Positions 19,447-28,245 of a stretch of 64,000 nucleotides of DNA are shown piece after piece. A program made the translations under genes and the position numbers. The stretch comes from Bradyrhizobium sp. 186. GTDB lineage: Bacteria; Pseudomonadota; Alphaproteobacteria; Rhizobiales; Xanthobacteraceae. Position 1 is the stretch's first letter; every line of letters begins with the position of its first letter. The stretch covers positions 1,116,001 through 1,180,000 of the forward strand of contig NZ_CP082164.1 in the NCBI RefSeq assembly GCF_023101685.1, written 5' to 3'. Under the pieces are notes generated by a model that saw nothing but the letters and a program-made list of their open reading frames with translations, made no database searches and was not told where the DNA came from.

Positions 19447-19902
19447 ATGTTGCGCGACGACATCAACAATGCGGTCAAGGAGGCCATGAAGGCCAGGGAG
19501 GAGCGAAAGCTCTCCACGCTACGCATGGTCAACTCGACCATCAAGAACGCCGATATCGAGGCGCGCGGCAACGGCAAACCGCCGCTGTCGGATGCCGACC
19601 TGCTCGGCGTGTTCCAGAAAATGATCAAGCAGCGCCAGGAGTCGGTCGAGCTTTACGAGAAGGGCGGTCGCGCCGAGCTCGCAGCGCAAGAGCGCGAGGA
19701 GATCGCGGTGATCTTGGCCTACCTGCCGAAGCAGATGTCGGATGACGACGTGAAGAAGGCGATCTCGGACGTGATCGCCGAGACCGGCGCGGCCGGCATG
19801 AAGGACATGGGCAAGGTGATTGCGGCCTTGCGCGCGAAGTACGCCGGGCAGATGGATTTCGGCAAGGCCAGTGGCTTGGTGAAGGCTGCGTTGACGGGCT
19901 AG
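19447..19902 (+). CDS. yqeY: GatB/YqeY domain protein
   Basis: A 151-aa all-helical protein matching the YqeY family, related to the tail domain of GatB: MLRDDINNAVKEAMKAREERKLSTLRMVNSTIKN at the start and ILAYLPKQMSDDDVKKAI and AGMKDMGKVIAALRAKY later. The family is linked to tRNA-dependent amidation, with unproven detail. In many alphaproteobacteria it sits directly before dnaG-rpoD and next to carA. Here carA is near but dnaG is 12 kb away. Confidence 0.9.
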   Translation: MLRDDINNAVKEAMKAREERKLSTLRMVNSTIKNADIEARGNGKPPLSDADLLGVFQKMIKQRQESVELYEKGGRAELAAQEREEIAVILAYLPKQMSDDDVKKAISDVIAETGAAGMKDMGKVIAALRAKYAGQMDFGKASGLVKAALTG

Positions 19903-19904
19903 GA

Positions 19905-19938
19905 TTCCGGGCTCGACGCTTCGCGCCCCCCGGAATGA
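19905..19938. repeat. Half copy of REP-like element
   Basis: TTCCGGGCTCGACGCTTCGC followed by CCCCCCGGAATGACG matches the right half of the elements at 17178-17283 and 37221-37325. Confidence 0.6.
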
Positions 19939-19960
19939 CGAAGAAACCGGGGGGCAACCG

Positions 19961-21100
19961 ATGACCGGCGCCATAAAACCGTTCCGCATCGACGTCAGCG
20001 ACGACATCCTCGCCGATCTCAAATCACGTCTTGCCCGCACGCGCTGGCCGGAGGCGGAGCTGGTCGATGACTGGAGCCAGGGCGCGCCGCTGAAATGGAT
20101 CCGCGAGATCTGCGGCTACTGGGCTGATGGCTATGACTGGCGGACGCGCGAAGCAAAGCTCAATCGCTTCGAGCAGTTCACCACCGAGATCGATGGGCTC
20201 GACATCCACTTCCTGCATGTGCGCTCAAAGGAGCCGGCGGCGCTGCCGCTCATCATTACTCATGGCTGGCCAGGTTCGATCGTGGAATTCCAGAAGGTGA
20301 TCGCGCCGCTGGTCGATCCCGCCGCCCATGGCGGCAATCCGGCGGTTGCCTTCCACGTCGTCTGTCCGTCGCTGCCGGGCTTCGGCTTCTCTGCCAAGCC
20401 AACGACCACCGGCTGGGGCGTCGACCGCATCGCCGCGACCTGGGCCAAGCTGATGGATCGGCTCGGCTACCCGCGCTACGGCGCGCAAGGCGGGGACTGG
20501 GGCTCGGCGGTGACGACCTCGCTCGGCATGCAGGACGGCGAGCATTGCGCCGGCATCCACGTCACGCTCGCCTTCAACGCAGCGCCGAAGGTCGAAGGCG
20601 AGCCGACGGCGGAGGAGAGGCGCGCACTGGCCGGGCTCAAGCATTATGTCGACCTCGACTCCGGCTATTCGAAGCAGCAATCGACCCGGCCGCAGACGCT
20701 CGGCTATGGGCTGACGGATTCCCCGAGCGGGCAGGCGGCCTGGATCCTCGAAAAGTTCTGGGCCTGGACCGATTGCAACGGCCATCCCGAGAACATCCTT
20801 GGCAAGGACGAGCTGCTCGACAACGTCATGCTCTATTGGGTGACGGAGACGGCGACATCTTCCGCGCGCCTCTATTGGGAAAGCTTTGGCAAGCGCCGGA
20901 CGACGCCGGTCGTGAAGGTGCCGACAGGCGTAGCGGTGTTCCCCAAGGAGATCATCACGCCGGTGCGGCGCTGGATGGAGCCGAACTTCCACAACATCAC
21001 GCACTGGAGCGAGATGGAGAAGGGCGGGCACTTCGCCGCATTCGAGCAGCCGGAGCTGTATGTCGGCGAGGTCAGGAAGTTCTTCCGGACGCTGCGGTAA
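19961..21100 (+). CDS. Epoxide hydrolase (EHN-type)
   Basis: A 379-aa protein with the N-terminal epoxide-hydrolase cap (KPFRIDVSDDILADLKSRLARTRWPE) then an alpha/beta-hydrolase domain. Oxyanion motif THGWPGSIVEF lies at about residue 103. Nucleophile Asp179 is in QGGDWGS, and the catalytic His lies in KGGHFAAFEQPE near the end. This resembles microsomal/juvenile-hormone type epoxide hydrolases that open epoxides to diols. Start at 19961 follows a GGGGG-rich site. It is followed closely by an acyl-CoA synthetase, possibly one catabolic unit. Confidence 0.9.
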   Translation: MTGAIKPFRIDVSDDILADLKSRLARTRWPEAELVDDWSQGAPLKWIREICGYWADGYDWRTREAKLNRFEQFTTEIDGLDIHFLHVRSKEPAALPLIITHGWPGSIVEFQKVIAPLVDPAAHGGNPAVAFHVVCPSLPGFGFSAKPTTTGWGVDRIAATWAKLMDRLGYPRYGAQGGDWGSAVTTSLGMQDGEHCAGIHVTLAFNAAPKVEGEPTAEERRALAGLKHYVDLDSGYSKQQSTRPQTLGYGLTDSPSGQAAWILEKFWAWTDCNGHPENILGKDELLDNVMLYWVTETATSSARLYWESFGKRRTTPVVKVPTGVAVFPKEIITPVRRWMEPNFHNITHWSEMEKGGHFAAFEQPELYVGEVRKFFRTLR

Positions 21101-21115
21101 CCACGCACTCTGCCG

Positions 21116-21206
21116 TCATGGCCGGGCTTGTCCCGGGCATCCACGAGCTTAAACTGGCTGCAAGAAGCAAGCGCGTGGATGGCCGGGACAAGCCCGGCCA
21201 CGACGC
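21116..21206. repeat. REP-like element (GTCATGGCCGGGC family)
   Basis: TGGCCGGGCTTGTCCCGGGCATCCACG on the left is mirrored by CGTGGATGGCCGGGACAAGCCCGGCCACGAC on the right, around a unique centre. Confidence 0.75.
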
Positions 21207-21228
21207 CGTCGCCGGGAAACGACCAGCC

Positions 21229-22839
21229 ATGCTCACCGAAGCCGCAACCTACGACGAGCTTTACCGCAACTTCCGCTGGCACGTTCCGGCGAGTTTCAAC
21301 ATGGCGGAGGCGTGCTGCGATCGTCATGCCGACGGCACTGGCCGCCTCGCGCTGGTCTATGTCGACGAGAACGGCGCGACCACGCGCACATCCTTCGACG
21401 AGGTTGCCGAGATGTCGCGCCGCTTCGCCAACGTATTGAGGGCGGACGGGCTTGCGCGCGGCGACCGCGTCGCGGTGTTTCTGTCGCAGTCGCTGGAATT
21501 GCCGATCGCGCACATGGCCGCGTTCCGCTCCGGGTTGATCTCGATCCCGCTGTTCGCATTGTTCGGTGAGGACGCGCTGGAATTCCGATTGTCGAATTCA
21601 CAAGCCAGGGCGATCATCACCGATGAGGCCGGCTGGGAGAAGCTCACAAAGGTCCGCGACCGGCTGCCCTACCTGCAAGACATCTATGTCACAAGCGGCG
21701 CCGTTCACGCCGGTGCCAAGCCGTTCTGGTCGGCGATCGAAACCGCGTCCGAGGAATTTGCGACCGTGGAAACTTCGGCCGATGATCCCGCGCTCATCAT
21801 CTATACCTCAGGCACGACCGGCAACCCGAAGGGTGCGCTGCATGCGCATCGCGTCGTGCTCGGCCATCTGCCCAATGTGGAGATGTGTCACAACTTCCTG
21901 CCGCGGCCCGGCGATCTCATGTGGACGCCGGCGGACTGGGCCTGGATCGGCGGCCTCGTCAACGGCCTGTTCGCGTTCTGGTATCACGGCATTCCCCTGG
22001 TCGGCCACCGCGCGCGCAAATTCGAGCCGCAGGCGGCGATGCAGATGATGGCGGATCTCAGCGTCCGCAACGTCTTCCTGCCGCCGACGGCATTGAAGCT
22101 GATGCGGCAGGCCGGCGTGAAGCATTCCGGCGTCAAGCTACGCAGCATTTTTACGGGCGGTGAATCGCTTGGTGGCGAACTCCTGGGCTGGGTGCGCGAG
22201 ACGTTCGGCATCGACGCGCACGAGGTGTTCGGCCAGACCGAGTGCAATCTCGTGATCGGCAGCAACTCGAACCTGTTTCCGATCCGCCCCGGTTCGATGG
22301 GCAAGGCGACGCCGGGTTTCGACGTCCGCATCGTCAACGACAAGGGCGAGGAGCAGCCGCGCGGGCAGCGTGGCATTATCGGCGTGCGTCAGCCGTGCCC
22401 GTGCACGATGATCGAGTACTGGCGCAATCCGGAGGCGACGGCGAAGAAATATGCCGGTGAATTCCTGCTCACCGGCGATCTCGGGGTGCAGGATGAGGAC
22501 GGCTATTTCTGGTACGTCAGCCGCGAGGATGACGTCATCACCACCGCCGGCTATCGCGTCGGCCCGTCCGAGATCGAGCACACGCTGATGAAGCATCCCG
22601 CGGTAGCGATGGCTGCCGTCGTGGGTATTCCCGATCCGATCCGCACGGAATCGATCAAGGCCTGGATCGTGCTGCGCCCCGGCTTTGCAGCAAGTGATGC
22701 GCTCGCACGCGAGATCCAGGAATTCGTCAAGGTGCAACTCGCCGCCCACGAGTACCCGCGCTTCGTGCAGTTCGCGGAGACCTTGCCGATGACGGCCACG
22801 GGAAAGGTGCTGCGGCGCGAGCTGCGGGCAAGGGGGTAG
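21229..22839 (+). CDS. Acyl-CoA / acetyl-CoA synthetase family AMP ligase
   Basis: A 536-aa adenylate-forming enzyme. The P-loop YTSGTTGNPKG is at residues 192-202, followed by the A5 motif EVFGQTECNLVIGSN, A7 LTGDLGVQDEDGYFWYVSREDD and A10 Lys526 in TGKVLRREL. It activates a carboxylate through acyl-AMP to acyl-CoA. The 536-aa length and the AMP-binding pattern lie nearer medium-chain or benzoate/acetate-like synthetases than full-length Acs. The frame is open far upstream into the epoxide hydrolase gene, but the ATG at 21229 fits the family start. Confidence 0.88.
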   Translation: MLTEAATYDELYRNFRWHVPASFNMAEACCDRHADGTGRLALVYVDENGATTRTSFDEVAEMSRRFANVLRADGLARGDRVAVFLSQSLELPIAHMAAFRSGLISIPLFALFGEDALEFRLSNSQARAIITDEAGWEKLTKVRDRLPYLQDIYVTSGAVHAGAKPFWSAIETASEEFATVETSADDPALIIYTSGTTGNPKGALHAHRVVLGHLPNVEMCHNFLPRPGDLMWTPADWAWIGGLVNGLFAFWYHGIPLVGHRARKFEPQAAMQMMADLSVRNVFLPPTALKLMRQAGVKHSGVKLRSIFTGGESLGGELLGWVRETFGIDAHEVFGQTECNLVIGSNSNLFPIRPGSMGKATPGFDVRIVNDKGEEQPRGQRGIIGVRQPCPCTMIEYWRNPEATAKKYAGEFLLTGDLGVQDEDGYFWYVSREDDVITTAGYRVGPSEIEHTLMKHPAVAMAAVVGIPDPIRTESIKAWIVLRPGFAASDALAREIQEFVKVQLAAHEYPRFVQFAETLPMTATGKVLRRELRARG

Positions 22840-22948
22840 GCGGTACCATTCGTTCCTCGGGTTTCCTTCTCGCTGCATCCTCGCCCTGTCGCCCAACTTC
22901 GATGTCGTCCCGGCTCACGTTTAGCGCGCCCCGGGACGAAGGCGGCGA

Positions 22949-23461
22949 CTACGGCGTCTTGATCCCCATCGCCTTCAACGCCGCCAGCATCTGCGCCGGC
23001 GGAGCCATCGTGATCTGTGGCGCCTTGCCCGTTTCCAGCAGGCTCTTCAGTCCCGACAGGATCGCGGGCCAGCCGGTGCGTCCGCCGCTGAGGATGTCGT
23101 CGCTGAGCGGGCGATCGTGACGTTCGCTCATGGTGAGGCGGACGGCCTCGCCGGCGGGCTCGATCTCGTAGGTCACGAGCGTGGTGCCGAGCTTTGCGAC
23201 GAGGTCGGGCCAGTTGACGTTCCACGTCACGGTGAGCTTGTTCGGCGGATCGTATTCGAACACCTCGCCAGTGATGTGCTCCGGGCCATCCGGTGCGCGC
23301 ACGATGAAGCTGCCGCCGAGCCTCTGTTCCATCTCTACCGCAAAGCCGGAAAAGTATTTGCGGCTGAATTCGGCCGAGGTCAGCGCCTCCCACACCCTCT
23401 CTGGCGTGGAGGCGATGTAGATGGTGTAGACCGTCAGCGGCTTGAACTGCTCGAGGTTCAT
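22949..23461 (-). CDS. SRPBCC (AHSA1-type) protein 2
   Basis: A 170-aa START/Bet v1-like protein of the activator-of-Hsp90-homologue family: TVYTIYIASTPERVWEALTSAEFSRKYFSG at the start, GGSFIVRAPDG, and the shared tail GWPAILSGLKSLLETGKAP. Its ATG overlaps the stop of the preceding SRPBCC gene (TGATG), so translation is coupled. It is third in an arsR-SRPBCC-SRPBCC operon. Such proteins bind hydrophobic ligands; the ligand here is unknown. Confidence 0.88.
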   Translation of the reverse strand: MNLEQFKPLTVYTIYIASTPERVWEALTSAEFSRKYFSGFAVEMEQRLGGSFIVRAPDGPEHITGEVFEYDPPNKLTVTWNVNWPDLVAKLGTTLVTYEIEPAGEAVRLTMSERHDRPLSDDILSGGRTGWPAILSGLKSLLETGKAPQITMAPPAQMLAALKAMGIKTP

Positions 23462-23928
23462 CACTCAAATCCCTTGATGCCGAGCGCGGCCGGCGGGATC
23501 GCCGGTGCTTTGCCGGTCTCGAGCAGGCTCTTCAGCCCGGACAGGATCGCAGGCCAGCCCCTGGAAATGCCGTCGAGCAGTTCGCTGCCTGCCGCGAAGC
23601 CTTCATGCGTGACCGTCAGCTTCACGAGATTGCCGTAAGCCTCGATAGTGAAGACGACCTTGGTCGGCTGTTCGTTCCGCATGTTCTCCATCAATTTGTG
23701 CTTGAAGGTATAGGCGAGCCGCCGCGGCGGATCGGCTTCCAAAATCTCGCCGGTGTCGGTGGTCGTGCCGCTCATCACCAATGCGAAGGGCGAGCCGACC
23801 TTCCAGTCGGAGTGGACCTCGGTGTCGAACCAGTATTGCCGGGTGAACGCGCTGTTGGTCAGCGCCTCCCACAATTTTTCCGGCGTGGTCTCGATATAGG
23901 TGACATAGACGAATTCCGGTCTACTCAT
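23461..23928 (-). CDS. SRPBCC (AHSA1-type) protein 1
   Basis: A 155-aa protein of the same family as its downstream neighbour, sharing SRGWPAILSGLKSLLETGKAP, so the pair arose by duplication. N-terminus FVYVTYIETTPEKLWEALTNSAFTRQYW. Start overlaps the end of the ArsR gene by 8 bases, indicating translational coupling. Confidence 0.88.
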   Translation of the reverse strand: MSRPEFVYVTYIETTPEKLWEALTNSAFTRQYWFDTEVHSDWKVGSPFALVMSGTTTDTGEILEADPPRRLAYTFKHKLMENMRNEQPTKVVFTIEAYGNLVKLTVTHEGFAAGSELLDGISRGWPAILSGLKSLLETGKAPAIPPAALGIKGFE

Positions 23929-24235
23929 CGCGCTTCTCCAACTGGCGTTTCAACTCGCTGAGCGCGGCGAGCTTGCCGCGCTCGAATTTCTTGATCCAGC
24001 GTTCGCCGATCTGATGGATCGGCACCGGGTTGAGATAGTGCAGCTTCTCGCGGCCATGCTTGATGGTCGTGACGAGGTTGGCTTCTTCCAGGATCGCAAG
24101 GTGTTTTGTGACGGCCTGGCGCGTCATCTCCAGGCCCTCGCAGAGTTCGTTCAATGTCTGTCCGTTGCGGGCGTGAAGCCTGTCCAGGAGCGACCGTCGT
24201 GATGCGTCGGCGAGCGCTTTGAAGACCTCATCCAT
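23921..24235 (-). CDS. ArsR-family regulator of the SRPBCC operon
   Basis: A 104-aa winged-helix repressor: MDEVFKALADASRRSLLDRL then the recognition helix region LEMTRQAVTKHLAILEEANLV and a wing with HGREKLHYLNPVPI. This is the ArsR branch that is regularly paired with AHSA1 genes. The start at 24235 is preferred over 24256 because a palindromic operator lies between them and directly upstream. Confidence 0.9.
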   Translation of the reverse strand: MDEVFKALADASRRSLLDRLHARNGQTLNELCEGLEMTRQAVTKHLAILEEANLVTTIKHGREKLHYLNPVPIHQIGERWIKKFERGKLAALSELKRQLEKRDE

Positions 24236-24248
24236 GGCGGGATAATAG

Positions 24249-24264
24249 GCAACCAAATGGTTGC
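24249..24264. promoter_or_regulatory. Operator-like palindrome upstream of arsR-SRPBCC operon
   Basis: GCAACCAAATGGTTGC (7+2+7), centred about 20 bp before the arsR start. A related half site ATTTGGTTGTGC follows at about 24287. Confidence 0.6.
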
Positions 24265-24343
24265 ATGTGGTGTTTTTGGTGCGCGCATTTGGTTGTGCTA
24301 GCCTTGAAGCTCAGCCAACGCAGATTGGTTCCGGGAGGACTTC

Positions 24344-25789
24344 ATGCTCCGTTGCGTCCCACTTGCTGCCTGCCTCGTCCTTTTTGCCGGCAGCACCACG
24401 GCCCACGCGCAGAAGCAGACGATCGGCGCGCCGCCGGAAGCTTCCAACATGAAGCTCGTCGGCGCCAACGACCTCCAGGCGCGCAGCGCCTATCAGCCGA
24501 CCATTCATCATCAGGGTGACCGCTGGATCGCCTATATCGGCCATCACGGCGGCACCGACGACGTGGCCGCCCCCGTCAATCCGATGACGGGGCAGGCCGA
24601 GCCGAACGGAACCTCGGTCGTCGACGTCACCGATCCCGCGCATCCAAAATATCTGCGGCATCTGCCGGGGCAGGAGGGCAAGTATGAATCCGGCGGCGCC
24701 CAGATGGTGCGGGTCTGTGACGGCAAGTCCTTGCCGAAGGGAGATCCCAGTGCGGTCTATATGCTGCGCACGTTCGGCAGCGAGGCGCATGAGATCTGGA
24801 ACGTCGCCGATCCCGCCAATCCCGTGCTTATCACCCGCATCGGTGGATTGAAGGACACGCACAAGAGCTGGTGGGAGTGCGACACCGGCATCGCCTACCT
24901 CGTCTCGGGCGCGCCGGACTGGCGCACGCGCCGCATGACGCAAATCTATGATCTCAGTGATCCCGCGCATCCCCAAAAAATCCGAGACTTCGGCCTGCCT
25001 GGCCAGGAGCCCGGGTCGACCGGCGCGGTGCCGACCGAGCTACACGGGCCGATTTCGACCGGCCCCGCCGGCAATCGCGTCTATTTCGGCTACGGCACCA
25101 ACAAGGGCGGCATCTTGCAGATCGTCGATCGCGACAAGCTGTTGAACGGCGGCAAGGAGCCGACGCCGGACAATCTGCGCTATCCCGAGATTTCGCGCAT
25201 GCCGATGTCGGCCTTCAACGGCGCGCACACCACGTTCCCGATGCTCGACATGCCTGTCGCCGAGTTCGCCGAGGACAAGGACGGCAAGACCCGCGACATC
25301 GTCATGATCGTGGACGAGGCGATCCTGAACGAATGCGGCGAGGCGCGGCAGATGGTGTGGTTCGCCGACGTCACCACCGAAGCGCGACCGATGATGATCT
25401 CAAGCTACACCGTGCCGGAAGCAACCGGGCAGTTCTGCCAGCGCGGTGGCCGTTTCGGCTCGCATTCGTCGAACGAGAGCATGGCGCCGGTCTACTACAA
25501 GAAGATCGCTTTCATCGCCTTCTTCAATGCCGGCGTGCGTGCGCTCGACATCCGCGATCCCTACCAGCCCAAGGAGGTCGGCTATTTCATCCCGGCGATC
25601 ACGCAGGCCACCGACAAGCGCTGCATTCCGATCGAAGGCGGGACGCGGTGCAAGGTCGCGATCCAGACCAACAATGTAGAGACCGACGACCGTGGCTACA
25701 TCTATATCGTCGACCGCGCCAATACCGGCCTGCACATTTTGGAGTTGACCGGACCGGCGCGCGCCGCCGCCGGCCTGCCGCGGAACTAG
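24344..25789 (+). CDS. Exported LVIVD-repeat beta-propeller protein
   Basis: A 481-aa protein with a signal peptide (MLRCVPLAACLVLFAGSTTAHA). Repeated blades follow of the type VVDVTDPAHPKYLRHL, IWNVADPANPVLITRI, IYDLSDPAHPQKIRDF and ALDIRDPYQPKEVGYF, the LVIVD pattern. Eight cysteines and many His residues suggest periplasmic disulfides or metal sites. The family includes choice-of-anchor and surface proteins, but no enzymatic role is established. A strong ribosome binding site GGGAGGAC precedes the ATG. It is followed by a small exported protein gene 2 bases after its stop. Confidence 0.8.
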   Translation: MLRCVPLAACLVLFAGSTTAHAQKQTIGAPPEASNMKLVGANDLQARSAYQPTIHHQGDRWIAYIGHHGGTDDVAAPVNPMTGQAEPNGTSVVDVTDPAHPKYLRHLPGQEGKYESGGAQMVRVCDGKSLPKGDPSAVYMLRTFGSEAHEIWNVADPANPVLITRIGGLKDTHKSWWECDTGIAYLVSGAPDWRTRRMTQIYDLSDPAHPQKIRDFGLPGQEPGSTGAVPTELHGPISTGPAGNRVYFGYGTNKGGILQIVDRDKLLNGGKEPTPDNLRYPEISRMPMSAFNGAHTTFPMLDMPVAEFAEDKDGKTRDIVMIVDEAILNECGEARQMVWFADVTTEARPMMISSYTVPEATGQFCQRGGRFGSHSSNESMAPVYYKKIAFIAFFNAGVRALDIRDPYQPKEVGYFIPAITQATDKRCIPIEGGTRCKVAIQTNNVETDDRGYIYIVDRANTGLHILELTGPARAAAGLPRN

Positions 25790-25791
25790 CC

Positions 25792-26328
25792 ATGCGGCGC
25801 GTGGTGACGATCGCACTGGTCGTGGCCGCACTCGGCGCGTCCGGCGTCGGGGCGTATCAACTCGCGCCGGCTGAGAAATCCGTGCATTGGCGCGAGATCG
25901 CCTGGCCGTTCCCGCGCGATGGCTGGCCCGCTGGCCGCGCGTTCCGCTGCGATGGCACCTGTGCCGGCGCCGAACTCTATGTTCGCGCAAAACTCGGTTT
26001 CTGCAATTGCGACCGTGGCGTCGCGGATGACGACGAGGTCGATCGTGTTGCCGATCTCGATCTGATCAGTCCGCGATTCGCCGCGACGGCATCGGGAAAG
26101 GAAGTGTACATCGGCGATCTGCGTGGTCGTGCCAGGCATTATGATCTCGACATGCCCGACGGCGTCCGTCACGCCGCGATCGGCATCGCCGTCTCGCGGC
26201 GATGCGATCTGCTGGTCGCGGTGACGCAGGGTAGAGGTGAGACGATGGCGGTGCAGCACGCTACGCTGGCGTTCCTGGGAACACAGGAGATGAAGAGATG
26301 GATGGTCGCTGTGCTGGATGGGCGGTGA
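25792..26328 (+). CDS. Exported hypothetical protein
   Basis: A 178-aa protein with an N-terminal hydrophobic segment (VVTIALVVAALGASGVGAYQLA) and a periplasmic part with cysteines in FRCDGTCAGAELY and GFCNCDRGVADDDE. It begins 2 bases after the stop of the LVIVD protein, so the two are surely co-transcribed and may act together outside the cytoplasm. I do not recognise a family. Confidence 0.7.
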   Translation: MRRVVTIALVVAALGASGVGAYQLAPAEKSVHWREIAWPFPRDGWPAGRAFRCDGTCAGAELYVRAKLGFCNCDRGVADDDEVDRVADLDLISPRFAATASGKEVYIGDLRGRARHYDLDMPDGVRHAAIGIAVSRRCDLLVAVTQGRGETMAVQHATLAFLGTQEMKRWMVAVLDGR

Positions 26329-26356
26329 GGAAGGCACGATCGAGCCGCCTCCTCCG

Positions 26357-26462
26357 CCGTCATCACCCGCGGAGGCGGGTGATCCAATATTCCAGAGACG
26401 GTCGTGGGATACGGATAAGCCGCGGCGTAATGGATACCCCGCTTTCGCGGGGTATGACGGCG
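26357..26462. repeat. REP-like element (family A)
   Basis: GTCATCACCCGC-GGAG-GCGGGTGAT starts the element and CCCCGCTTTCGCGGGG ends it. GATCCAATATTCCAGAGAC and GCCGCGGCGTAATGGAT lie between. It is nearly superimposable on 42882-42985. Confidence 0.8.
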
Positions 26463-26556
26463 GTGTTTGAGGCCCGCGCGTTCCACATAGTCATAGCTTC
26501 CGTTCCCGTCTCCGCCATGCATTAATAACCCGCAACGCCCTCAGCGAGTCTCCGCC

Positions 26557-27177
26557 ATGATGTCCATGCAAGCCTATCTCGCCTTCGTCGCCGCCTGCAT
26601 AGCGCTCGCGCTGCTGCCGGGCCCGATCGTAACCCTCGTCATCGCCAATGGCCTGCGCCACGGCACGCGCTCGGCCTTGATCAACGTCGCGGGGGCGCAA
26701 GCGGGCCTCGCCATCGTCATCGGCATCGTCGCGGTCGGCCTGACCTCGCTGATGGCGACCATGGGCTACTGGTTCGACTGGGTGCGCTTTGCCGGTGCTG
26801 CCTATCTGATCTGGCTCGGCATCAAGCTGATCTGGGCGCCGGTCGAAGGCCTCAACGTGGACGAGCCGCCGGCGCCGCCGCGCGGCGGGTTCTTCCTGCA
26901 AGGTTTTCTGGTGCTGCTGTCGAATCCGAAGGTGCTGATTTTCTTCGGCGCCTTCATTCCGCAGTTCATGGACATGAACCGCGACCACTTCCCGCAGGTC
27001 GCGCTGCTCGGGGCCACCTTCATGGTCACTGCGGCGATGACGGATGCGCTCTATGCCATCGCGGCAGGGCGCGCTCGGAAATTCTTTTCGGCCCGCCGCA
27101 CACGCATGATGTCGCGCGTCTCCGGCGGCTTCATGATCGGCGGCGGCATCTGGCTGGCGCTGACACGGGCGAAGTAG
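26557..27177 (+). CDS. LysE/RhtB-family exporter
   Basis: A 206-aa inner-membrane protein with six predicted helices. The family motif ALLPGPIVTLVIANGLRHGTRSAL is near residue 18, and NPKVLIFFGAFIPQF follows in helix 4. RhtB-type proteins export amino acids or their derivatives. A second, more distant LysE-type gene lies at 39270. Start could be the first or second ATG codon. Confidence 0.88.
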   Translation: MMSMQAYLAFVAACIALALLPGPIVTLVIANGLRHGTRSALINVAGAQAGLAIVIGIVAVGLTSLMATMGYWFDWVRFAGAAYLIWLGIKLIWAPVEGLNVDEPPAPPRGGFFLQGFLVLLSNPKVLIFFGAFIPQFMDMNRDHFPQVALLGATFMVTAAMTDALYAIAAGRARKFFSARRTRMMSRVSGGFMIGGGIWLALTRAK

Positions 27178-27204
27178 CCCGCTTTCGAGCCTCTGCGGGT
27201 TGAA

Positions 27205-27252
27205 CCTTTGTCGGCGGCGATGCGTCCAATCGGGCATTGCCGCCGACAAAGG
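27205..27252 (+). promoter_or_regulatory. 19-bp hairpin covering the DUF3592 ribosome binding site
   Basis: The left arm CCTTTGTCGGCGGCGATGC pairs with the right arm GCATTGCCGCCGACAAAGG over 19 bp with one G-T pair. The loop is 10 bases. The right arm contains AAAGG, part of the presumed ribosome binding site AAAGGAA of the GTG start at 27262. No T-run follows, so it is not an ordinary terminator. Confidence 0.6.
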
Positions 27253-27261
27253 AATTTGGCC

Positions 27262-28245
27262 GTGCCCGATTTGCCCTGGTTCGTCTATGCGATGCTGCTC
27301 GCACCGCTCGGGCTGCTTCTGGTCGCCGCCGTTGTGAAGACCTGGCAAGCGCGTGAAGCGCGGAGCTGGCCGCAAGTACCCGGCAAGGTCGTCACCTCGG
27401 TCGCGGAGATGCGCGAGGTCAGGGTTTCCGACGACGATCGCGAGGAGGGCTATCGCCTCGAGAGCCGCAATTTCGCGAACGTGACTTACGAATATTCGGC
27501 CGGGGGCCGCAAGCTGCGCAACAACCGCATCTCCATCGGCGAAGATCTCGGCAATTTCCAGGTGGCCGAGAAGCTCGCAAAATATCCCGCCGGCAGCACC
27601 GTCACCGTCTACTACAACCCGCGCCATCCCGATCAGGCTGTGCTGGAGCGCGATCTGCCCAAGGGCCTGTGGGGCTGTCTCGGCATCGGCACGGCCATCG
27701 TGCTTGCCATCATTTTCGGCTCGGCGTTCGGTCTCAACCAGAGCTACGAATTCCTCGCGCATCACATCGGGCGGCCCGATCTCGCAGGGCTGGTCGTCGG
27801 CTTCGGAGCGTTCGGCCTCGTCATCGCGCTGATGGGGCTGGCCGTGCGACGGCAGGCTTCGATGGCGTCGCGATGGCCGGTGGTGCCGGGCACGATCAAA
27901 TTGTCGGAGATGGAGGAATATCACGAAGCCCGCGAACCCGGTGAAAGTCGCGGTGTCGAGATGTTCGGCAAGCGCGTATCTTACACCTACCGCTATCAGA
28001 ACGTCAGCTACACCAATGAATGCGCGCGTGTTGCTGCGGGATCGCCCCCGGCCTCCGACAAGATGCTGCAACGCCTGCTGTCGCGCTATCAGGACGGTGC
28101 GACCGTCGAGGTCCGCGTCAATCCCGACAACCCGGCGGAAGCAACGCTCGATGCACGAGGCGGCGGCCGCATTGCCTTTGTGCTGTGGGGCATCGCCGCC
28201 ATCTTCGCCGCGCTTGCCCTGTTCGTCGCAACGCGCGGCGGCTAG
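27262..28245 (+). CDS. Membrane protein with two DUF3592-like domains
   Basis: A 327-aa protein with membrane helices at about residues 5-25, 135-155, 170-190 and near the C-terminus. Two extracytoplasmic segments each carry the DUF3592 pattern: WPQVPGKVVTS ... VTYEYSAGGRKLRNNRI ... VTVYYNPRHPDQAVLE, and WPVVPGTIKLS ... VSYTYRYQNVSYTNE ... VEVRVNPDNPAEATL. The internal duplication is evident. Start is a GTG with AAAGGAA upstream, part of which is locked in a hairpin. Function is unknown. Confidence 0.8.
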   Translation: MPDLPWFVYAMLLAPLGLLLVAAVVKTWQAREARSWPQVPGKVVTSVAEMREVRVSDDDREEGYRLESRNFANVTYEYSAGGRKLRNNRISIGEDLGNFQVAEKLAKYPAGSTVTVYYNPRHPDQAVLERDLPKGLWGCLGIGTAIVLAIIFGSAFGLNQSYEFLAHHIGRPDLAGLVVGFGAFGLVIALMGLAVRRQASMASRWPVVPGTIKLSEMEEYHEAREPGESRGVEMFGKRVSYTYRYQNVSYTNECARVAAGSPPASDKMLQRLLSRYQDGATVEVRVNPDNPAEATLDARGGGRIAFVLWGIAAIFAALALFVATRGG

